Below, in pieces: positions 58,215-64,000 of a DNA stretch of 64,000 bases. The stretch lies in contig NZ_FNJN01000004.1 of assembly GCF_900104345.1 (NCBI RefSeq), positions 62,802-126,801 on the forward strand, given 5' to 3'. Position 1 is the first letter of the stretch. Each line of letters opens with the position of its first letter. Position numbers and translations under genes: made by a program. The notes below the pieces were generated by a model. That model did not search any database and had not been told where the DNA came from. It was given only the letters and a program-made list of their open reading frames with translations. This stretch comes from Microbacterium testaceum StLB037 (GTDB taxonomy: Bacteria; Actinomycetota; Actinomycetes; Actinomycetales; Microbacteriaceae).

Positions 58215-59669
58215 ATGAACCGACCCTCGGGTCCCGCCGTCGACCGCGCCGAGTCGGGCGAGCCGAAGAGGCAGCTCCGCCGCGCGATGGACGCGCGCCA
58301 CCTCGTGATGATCGCCCTCGGCGGCGTCATCGGGTCGGGTCTCTTCCTGAGCTCGGGCTACACGATCGCCCAGGCGGGTCCGCTCGGAGCCGTGCTCGCG
58401 TACCTGCTCGGCGCTTTCGTCGTGTGGCTCGTGATGGTGTGCCTCGGCGAGCTCGCGGTGACCTACCCCGTCTCGGGCTCGATCCACATCTACGCCGCGC
58501 GCACCATGGGGCCGGCGACGGGCTTCGCCACGGCGTGGCTGTACTGGCTGTGCTGGGTCGTCGCGCTGGGGTCGGAGTTCACGGCATCCGGGATCCTCAT
58601 GCAAAGGTGGTTCCCGAACGTCGACGTGTGGGTGTGGTGCGTGGTCTTCGCCGCGGTGCTGTTCACCCTCAACGCCATCTCGGCGCGCGTGTTCGGTGAG
58701 ACCGAGTTCTGGTTCGCCCTCATCAAGGTGCTCGCGATCGTCGCCCTGATCGTGCTGGGCGGCATGGCGATCTTCGGCTTCACCCCGCTCTCGTCCGAGC
58801 CGCACGAGGCGGTGCTGCTGAGCAACTTCGTCACGCCCGAGGGGCTTCTGCCCGCGGGTCTCGGCGGAGTGCTCATCACCTCGCTCGCCGTGTTCTACGC
58901 CTTCAGTGGGGCGGAGATCGTCGGGGTCGCCGCGGGCGAGACCAAGGACCCGGCCCGCAACATCCCCCGCGCGCTGCGCTCGACGGTGCTGCGCCTGCTC
59001 GTGCTCTTCGTCGGCTCGATCGTCGTGATCGCGGCGCTCCTGCCGTACGACAAGGCCGGCGTCAGCGAGAGCCCCTTCGTCGAGGTCTTCGACATCGTCG
59101 GGGTGCCCTACGCCGCCGACATCATGAACTTCGTCGTCATCACGGCCCTGCTCTCGGTGGGCAACAGCGGGCTGTACTCCTGCGCGCGCATGCTCTTCTC
59201 CCTCGCTGAAGAGGGGTACGCGCCGCGCGCTTTCACGAAGCTCACGCGCCGCGGCATCCCGATGGTGGCGTTGCTGGTGAGCCTCGCGATCGGCCTCGTC
59301 TCACTGATCACCAGCGTCGTCGCCGCCGAGACGGTGTACATCGTGCTCGTGTCGATCGCCGGCTTCGCGGCGGTGGCGGTGTGGATGGCGATCGTCGCTG
59401 CGCAGTTCTTCCACCGGCGCCAGTTCTTGCGCGAGGGAGGAGACCTCTCGACCCTCGCCTACCGCACGCCGATGTACCCGCTCGTGCCGATCCTCGCCTT
59501 CGTGCTGTTGACCGCGTCGATCGTGGCGATCGCGTTCGACCCGAACCAGGTCGCCGCCCTGTACTTCGGCATCCCGTTCGTGGGGCTCTGCTACCTGTTC
59601 TTCTGGCTGCGCTACGGCCGTAAGGGTACGGTTCCCGAGCGCCGCGATGAAGAGGCGCCGGTCGCCTGA
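58215..59669 (+). CDS. APC-superfamily amino acid permease
   Basis: 484 aa, twelve membrane segments. Conserved first helix MIALGGVIGSGLFLSSGYTIAQAGP and AFSGAEIVGVAAGETKDPARNIPRALRST in the middle, as in MmuP/AnsP/AroP-type transporters. Hydrophilic N-terminus of about 30 aa. ATG 58215 fits the family start. The divergent trans-sulfuration enzyme hints at a sulfur amino acid substrate. Confidence 0.9.
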   Translation: MNRPSGPAVDRAESGEPKRQLRRAMDARHLVMIALGGVIGSGLFLSSGYTIAQAGPLGAVLAYLLGAFVVWLVMVCLGELAVTYPVSGSIHIYAARTMGPATGFATAWLYWLCWVVALGSEFTASGILMQRWFPNVDVWVWCVVFAAVLFTLNAISARVFGETEFWFALIKVLAIVALIVLGGMAIFGFTPLSSEPHEAVLLSNFVTPEGLLPAGLGGVLITSLAVFYAFSGAEIVGVAAGETKDPARNIPRALRSTVLRLLVLFVGSIVVIAALLPYDKAGVSESPFVEVFDIVGVPYAADIMNFVVITALLSVGNSGLYSCARMLFSLAEEGYAPRAFTKLTRRGIPMVALLVSLAIGLVSLITSVVAAETVYIVLVSIAGFAAVAVWMAIVAAQFFHRRQFLREGGDLSTLAYRTPMYPLVPILAFVLLTASIVAIAFDPNQVAALYFGIPFVGLCYLFFWLRYGRKGTVPERRDEEAPVA

Positions 59670-59786
59670 ACCGTGCGGTGTGTACACCGCGTCCAGCCCG
59701 CCGCCGCTCGCACGCCACAGTGGCGGATGCCGAGAGCTCGCCGCCCGCAGTAGCGTCGCCGGAACATCGAGCACGCGGGAGGGCCC

Positions 59787-61109
59787 ATGGAAACCGTCGA
59801 CACTCTGGTCGTCGGGGCGGGGATCTCGGGGCTCGCCGCCGCTCGTCTCCTCGTGCGGGGCGGGCACCGGGTCGTCGTGCTCGAGGCGCGGGACCGGGTG
59901 GGTGGGCGCGTGTTCACCGATCGCTCCGGCGGCCACGTCACCGATCGCGGCGCATCGTGGATCCACGGCATCACCGACAGCCCCGTCGCGGACGCGGCGC
60001 GAGCCTTCGGCATGCCGATGGTGGAGTTCACCGTCGGCGGGTATCAGCCCGACTCCCGCCCGTTGGCGTACTTCGACGCCCGGGGTCGGCGCCTCGACGT
60101 CGACGCGGTGGCGGGATACGCCGCAGACATCCGCGCGCTCAACGCGACGCTCACGCGCGTCATCGGCGACGCCGAGCCGGACGCGACCTACGCGGACGTC
60201 GTCGAGCGTGCTCTCGCTCTACAGGACTGGGATGCCGAGCGTAGGGAGCGTGTGCGGGAGTACAACGACCGCCGCGCTCAGGAGCAGTACGGCATCGGCA
60301 TGGCCGAGCTCGGTGCCCACGGTCTCGACGATGACACCGTCGACGGCGACGAGGTCGTCTTCCCCCGGGGCTACGACGAGCTCGCGACGAACCTCGCGGT
60401 GGGTCTCGACGTCCGTCTCGGTCACGTCGTCTCGCGCGTCGAGCGTTCGGCCGCCGGCGTCGTGGTCGACACGGACCGCGGGACGTTCGTGGCGAGGGAG
60501 GCCGTGGTCACGGTCCCCGTCGGCGTCTTGCACGCCGGAGGCCTGGTGATCGAGCCCCCTCTCCCGCAGCCGCATCGCCGGGCGCTCGGGCTGCTCCGGA
60601 TGAACGCCTTCGAGAAGGTGGTGCTGCGCTTCGCTGAGCGATTCTGGGATGCCGGGGTCTACGGCATCCGTCAGCTCGGCGACGAGGGGGAGTGGTGGCA
60701 CTCCTGGTACGACCTCGGTCGGCTTCACGACGAGCCCGCCCTGCTCACGTTCGCCGCGGGTCCCGCTGCGGTGGCGACGCGCGAGTGGAGCGACGAGCGG
60801 ATCATCGCGTCGACCATGGTCCAGCTGCGCCGCCTCTACGGCGACGGTGTGCCCGATCCGACGAGCGCGATCGTCACGCGTTGGCAGGACGACCCGTTCT
60901 CACGGGGGTCGTACGCGTACATGCTCCCCGGTTCGGTCGGCGCCGACCACGACGAACTCGCCACCCCGGTCGACGGGGTGCTGCATCTCGCCGGAGAAGC
61001 GACGTGGGGTGACGACCCCGCCACCGTCCCCGGTGCACTGCTCTCGGGGCACCGGGCGGCGCAGAACGTTCTCGCTCGCGAGATCCCCGTCAGCGACCTC
61101 TGGGCGTGA
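59787..61109 (+). CDS. Flavin amine oxidase
   Basis: 440 aa FAD-dependent monoamine/polyamine oxidase. Dinucleotide motif [15 protein letters not shown] (7-21), [23 protein letters not shown], and C-terminal FAD motif [22 protein letters not shown]. Lacks a signal peptide. May extend amine or amino-acid use begun by the permease upstream, 117 bp apart. Confidence 0.9.
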   Translation: METVDTLVVGAGISGLAAARLLVRGGHRVVVLEARDRVGGRVFTDRSGGHVTDRGASWIHGITDSPVADAARAFGMPMVEFTVGGYQPDSRPLAYFDARGRRLDVDAVAGYAADIRALNATLTRVIGDAEPDATYADVVERALALQDWDAERRERVREYNDRRAQEQYGIGMAELGAHGLDDDTVDGDEVVFPRGYDELATNLAVGLDVRLGHVVSRVERSAAGVVVDTDRGTFVAREAVVTVPVGVLHAGGLVIEPPLPQPHRRALGLLRMNAFEKVVLRFAERFWDAGVYGIRQLGDEGEWWHSWYDLGRLHDEPALLTFAAGPAAVATREWSDERIIASTMVQLRRLYGDGVPDPTSAIVTRWQDDPFSRGSYAYMLPGSVGADHDELATPVDGVLHLAGEATWGDDPATVPGALLSGHRAAQNVLAREIPVSDLWA

Positions 61110-61149
61110 CTCCGCGGACGGTCCCTGGATCTCTGGAGGGGACCGGGCC

Positions 61150-62010
61150 TCAGCGCGGCTCCGGCCCCGTCGCCACGGGCAGCTCGGGGTGGTTCGACCA
61201 CTGGCTCCACGACCCGGCGAAGACCCGCGGCTCGAAGCCCGCGAGCGTCAGGGCGACCGCCTGGTGCGCCGCCGTCACGCCCGACCCGCAGTAGACGCCG
61301 ACGCTCATGCCGTCTTCGGCCCCCAGCATCCGGAATCGCGAACGCAGGTCGTCGGGGGAGCGGAAGCGGCCGTCGCCGCCGACGTTCTCGGTGGTCGGGG
61401 CGCTCACCGCCCCGGGCACGTGTCCCGCGCGCGGGTCGATGGGTTCCACCTCGCCGCGATAGCGCTCGCCTGCCCGCGCGTCGAGCAGCAGACCCTCGTC
61501 GGCGAACGCGGCCACCTCGTCGAGTGCGAGGGTGGGCATCGCGCCGTAGGCCAGCGAGATCGAGCCGGGGGCGGGAGCCGCGGCATCCCCCTCCTCGAGC
61601 GCGAAGCCGGCCTCGGTCCACGCCGTCAGCGCCCCGTCTAGCAGGCGCACGTCGGCGACCCCGGCCGCGCGCAGCAGCCACCAGGCGCGGGCGCTCGACA
61701 TGTTCTTCAGGTCGTCGTAGACGACGACGGTGTCGCCCTCGTCGATACCCCACCGACGGGCGGTCTGCTCGAACGACTCGAGGGAGGGGAGCGGATGCCG
61801 GCCCTCGGTCGGTGCGCCGTGAGTGGCCAGGTCGTGGTCGAGGTCGACGTACTGCGCGCCCGGGATGTGTCCGGCGCGGTAGTCGGGCCGCCCGTCGGGG
61901 CGGTCCAGTCGCCAGCGCACGTCGAGCACCCGGACGGGACCGCCGTCGGCGTAGCGGCCCGCGGACAGGGCGTCGTGCAGTTCTTCGGCGGTGGTGAGGA
62001 TCGAGGCCAT
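61150..62010 (-). CDS. Two-domain rhodanese sulfurtransferase
   Basis: 286 aa. N-terminal inactive rhodanese domain (about 15-130) and C-terminal active one (about 155-280) with Cys241 in VYCGSGVTAA. Thiosulfate or 3-mercaptopyruvate is the usual donor. ATG at 62010 chosen by domain fit. Transcribed behind the DUF4188 gene, 4 bp apart. Confidence 0.9.
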   Translation of the reverse strand: MASILTTAEELHDALSAGRYADGGPVRVLDVRWRLDRPDGRPDYRAGHIPGAQYVDLDHDLATHGAPTEGRHPLPSLESFEQTARRWGIDEGDTVVVYDDLKNMSSARAWWLLRAAGVADVRLLDGALTAWTEAGFALEEGDAAAPAPGSISLAYGAMPTLALDEVAAFADEGLLLDARAGERYRGEVEPIDPRAGHVPGAVSAPTTENVGGDGRFRSPDDLRSRFRMLGAEDGMSVGVYCGSGVTAAHQAVALTLAGFEPRVFAGSWSQWSNHPELPVATGPEPR

Positions 62011-62014
62011 GCCC

Positions 62015-62527
62015 TCAGTCTGTCGCTCCGGCGGGCGCGGCGGCACCACCCGTGCGACCGTCGGCCACGCGTGCCCGTGCCCGGTCGTGTCGCGAGGCGA
62101 CGGGCACGATCTCGGTCGCCCGCGGCAGACCCATCGGCGGGGTTGCGACGTAAATGGTCTCGGCGCGCTCGACCACGTGCGTCTCGTGCCAGATGCCGAC
62201 CGCGCCGGGGGTCTTCCGCGCCCGCTGGTTGAAACGCGTCCAGGCGGGCCGGTGCTCCTGGGTCGGCGCCGAGGCGTAGGCGTAGAGCTTGTCGAGCGAC
62301 GACCAGTACTGCACGAGGTAGGGACCCCGGGAGCCGAGCAGCATCGTGAAACCGAGGAGCCCGGAGTCGGGGTCGGTGCTCAGCTCGCGCAGCATCCTGG
62401 GCATGTCGCCCATCAGCGGCATCCACTGGTCGGGTCGCCACCACTTGTTGACCGTCATGCCGATGTGGAAGACGACGAGCTCGCCGTCGTAGCGGTGGGT
62501 CGTTCGTCCCGGATTGATGGATGCCAT
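62015..62527 (-). CDS. DUF4188 protein
   Basis: 170 aa. DUF4188 signature GELVVFHIGMTVNKWWRPDQWMPLMGDMPRMLREL and GPYLVQYWSSLDKLYAYA; resembles a dimeric haem/monooxygenase-like fold. GAGGA 7 bp before the ATG. Divergent from a MerR regulator with GATAG operators between, and followed by a sulfurtransferase gene. Function unknown. Confidence 0.88.
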   Translation of the reverse strand: MASINPGRTTHRYDGELVVFHIGMTVNKWWRPDQWMPLMGDMPRMLRELSTDPDSGLLGFTMLLGSRGPYLVQYWSSLDKLYAYASAPTQEHRPAWTRFNQRARKTPGAVGIWHETHVVERAETIYVATPPMGLPRATEIVPVASRHDRARARVADGRTGGAAAPAGATD

Positions 62528-62540
62528 GGCTCGTCCTCAC

Positions 62541-62582
62541 TCGATAGTGTCACTATCCAGTGTTGGATAGTCTTGCTATCGA
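62541..62582. promoter_or_regulatory. GATAG operator cluster
   Basis: GATAGTGTCACTATC (62543-62557) is a perfect palindrome overlapping ACTATCCA-GTGT-TGGATAGT (62552-62571), with another CTATCGA at 62576-62582 mirroring TCGATAG at 62541. Dyads of this kind suit a MerR dimer controlling both the MerR gene and the divergent DUF4188 operon. Confidence 0.7.
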
Positions 62583-62597
62583 GTCAAGGGGCGAGCG

Positions 62598-63209
62598 GTG
62601 CGGATCTCGGAACTGTCGGCGACCAGCGGAGTACCCGTCGCCACCATCAAGTACTACCTGCGCGAGCGACTGCTGCCCGAGGGCGAGCGCACCTCGCCGA
62701 CGCAGGCGAGCTACGCAGCCTCGCACGTCCAGCGCCTCGGCGTCATCCGCGCGCTCGTCGACGCGGGCGTCGGGATCGCGGGGGTGCGCAAGGTGATCGG
62801 CGTGCTCGAAGAGCCGCCCGAGAACCCCTACGACCTGCTCGGCGCCGCCAATGCCGCCGTGACCCCGGTGGTCGACGGCGACCTCGACGTGACCGCGGCG
62901 ACCGCGCTGCTCGAGCGCATGGGCGGATCGCCCGTCGACTGTTTTCCCGACCAGCTCCGTGCCGTCGCCCAGGCCCTCGCGACACTCGATCGCGCCGGGT
63001 TCACCGTGCCGCCGTCGGTGATGGACAGCTACGTCACGCATCTCGCCGCGATCGGCGAGGCGGAGCTCGCCGCGACACCCGAGACGTCGATGGACGACGC
63101 TGTGCGCTACGTCGTGCTCGGCACCGCACTCGTCGAGCCGCTCATTCTGGCCCTGCGGCGGGTCGGCGAGCAGATCGCGGCGTCGAGACGCTTCTCGGCG
63201 GAAGGCTAG
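62598..63209 (+). CDS. MerR-family regulator
   Basis: 203 aa. Winged HTH in the first 70 residues (RISELSATSGVPVATIKYYLRERLLPEGERTSPTQASY) and a 120-residue C-terminal sensor domain without a metal-binding cysteine cluster (only one Cys), so a small-molecule or drug sensor is more likely than a metal sensor. GTG start. Confidence 0.88.
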   Translation: MRISELSATSGVPVATIKYYLRERLLPEGERTSPTQASYAASHVQRLGVIRALVDAGVGIAGVRKVIGVLEEPPENPYDLLGAANAAVTPVVDGDLDVTAATALLERMGGSPVDCFPDQLRAVAQALATLDRAGFTVPPSVMDSYVTHLAAIGEAELAATPETSMDDAVRYVVLGTALVEPLILALRRVGEQIAASRRFSAEG

Positions 63210-63496
63210 GGGTTCGGATTCGACGCCGCGCCGTCGAGCCAGAGGGTGTCGCTCTTGTCGCCGTGCGGCCCGCTGCGGCCGACGTGCGTGTCGCCGATCT
63301 GCGGGCCCTTCGTGATCACGTGCACGAGGGCCATGCCGTGGCCGCGCCCGAGGTCGTAGTCGTCCTTCAACCATTCGAGAATCGGGGTCGCCTTCGTGCC
63401 CGGACCGAAACCGCGCTCGGCGGCGAGGGCGACGAACTGCCGCGGGGTGAGACCCGTCTTGGTCTCGATGTTGTCGAGATACGCCTGGAAAGACAT
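63206..63496 (-). CDS. DUF4287 protein
   Basis: 96 aa. DUF4287 pattern SFQAYLDNIETKTGLTPRQFV and ILEWLKDDYDLGRGHGMALVHVI. Its stop overlaps the MerR stop by 3 bases (convergent genes with no spacer). Function unknown. Confidence 0.85.
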   Translation of the reverse strand: MSFQAYLDNIETKTGLTPRQFVALAAERGFGPGTKATPILEWLKDDYDLGRGHGMALVHVITKGPQIGDTHVGRSGPHGDKSDTLWLDGAASNPNP

Positions 63497-63577
63497 GGCC
63501 GCAGGCTACCGCGCACCTCCGACAGGGGTCCAGGCGAGAGCGCGGATCGGCCTCGCCGGCCGTTGTACGGTCGAGGG

Positions 63578-64000
63578 ATGGCCGTCACCGTGCATCGTTC
63601 CGCTGTCGCCGACATCGCCCCGCTCACGCTGTACCGCATCCTCTGGATGCGAGTGGCCGTGTTCGTGGTCGAGCAGGAGGCCGCTTACCCCGAGATCGAC
63701 GGCCGCGACATCGAGCCCGGCGCCGAACTGTTCTGGGCCGCCGATGGCGACGAGATCCGCGCGACGCTCCGCGTTCTCCGGGAGGCGGGGAACACGCGCA
63801 TCGGCCGGGTCGCCACCGCTCCCGCGGCTCGAGGGCGCGGCATCGCCGCCGACCTCATGCGGGCGGCGATCGATCTTCTGGATGCCGAGGCTCCCGGCAT
63901 CCCGATCCTGCTCGACGCTCAGGCGCACCTCGCCTCCTGGTACGGACGGTTCGGCTTCGTCGTGTCGGGGGCCCCTTTCGCCGAGGACGGCATTCCCCAC
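63578..64000 (+). CDS. GNAT acetyltransferase, ElaA-like (3' truncated)
   Basis: 141 residues to the window edge, no stop yet. ElaA-type segment TLYRILWMRVAVFVVEQEAAYPEIDGRD, and acetyl-CoA motif RIGRVATAPAARGRGIAADLM; LLDAQAHLASWYGRFGFV follows. Nearly complete, since ElaA proteins are about 150 aa. ATG at 63578. Confidence 0.85.
   Translation, partial: MAVTVHRSAVADIAPLTLYRILWMRVAVFVVEQEAAYPEIDGRDIEPGAELFWAADGDEIRATLRVLREAGNTRIGRVATAPAARGRGIAADLMRAAIDLLDAEAPGIPILLDAQAHLASWYGRFGFVVSGAPFAEDGIPH

Overview
The window is very GC-rich chromosomal DNA with short intergenic gaps, many GTG starts and a frequent GGATGCC/GGCATCC motif. Gene content (Ald/Lrp pair, GH3 with CUT1 sugar ABC genes, MpaB-family oxygenase, DUF222-HNH, LAVTG sorting signal) fits a Microbacteriaceae actinobacterium, most likely Microbacterium. 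The species call is inference.

Left arm (1-29 kb). An arabinose pair (5'-truncated FGGY kinase, araA) is followed by a 104-bp tandem repeat, a PRISE-like reductase, dgt, an amidohydrolase remnant and an alpha/beta hydrolase. A beta-glycosidase/ABC-transporter cluster (8650-14207) faces a LacI regulator across a TTTTCGAAAA operator. Next come MarR-mmuM, a divergent TetR/NmrA-type reductase pair, Lrp-ald, and a CitAB/DcuSR-like two-component system divergent from dctA plus a CitE-like lyase. DUF1992, MpaB-type oxygenase, two membrane-protein genes, a YdeI-like gene and an unknown gene complete this arm. Many convergent gene pairs are separated by long perfect hairpins.

Prophage (29107-45277, 16.2 kb). 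A minimal, apparently intact tailed prophage sits in the 3' half of tRNA-Arg(ACG), with 45-bp att repeats (one mismatch). From the left: leftward repressor, three operators, a rightward helix-turn-helix gene, overlapping microproteins, HNH nuclease, terminase, portal, an Acb2/Tad1-like anti-CBASS/Thoeris sponge, fused protease-capsid, connectors, tail genes, S74 tail fibre, M15 endolysin, holin and terminator. A leftward module with integrase ends at attR.

The main discovery is at the attachment site. The repressor reading frame runs through attL and stops in host DNA at 100 aa. In the circular phage the same frame continues through attP for 32 further codons (130 aa), and its stop overlaps the next phage gene by GTGA. 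A rho-independent terminator lies inside the viral extension, before the stop codon. This is the architecture of integration-dependent immunity (known from mycobacteriophages BPs, Brujita and Charlie), with a possible non-stop-mRNA twist. Integration also exchanges terminators: the host tRNA terminator now lies behind the repressor, and a phage terminator now lies behind the tRNA.

Right arm (45.3-64 kb). This holds sdaA, a MarR regulator and a 1482-aa sortase-anchored metallophosphoesterase with lamin-tail domains. TetR and histidine-phosphatase genes follow, bracketed by two copies of a ~130-bp element of unknown role. Then come a DUF222-HNH protein, GNAT, HAD, a transsulfuration-family PLP enzyme divergent from an amino-acid permease, a flavin amine oxidase, a rhodanese sulfurtransferase, a DUF4188/MerR pair with GATAG operators, DUF4287 and a 3'-truncated GNAT.
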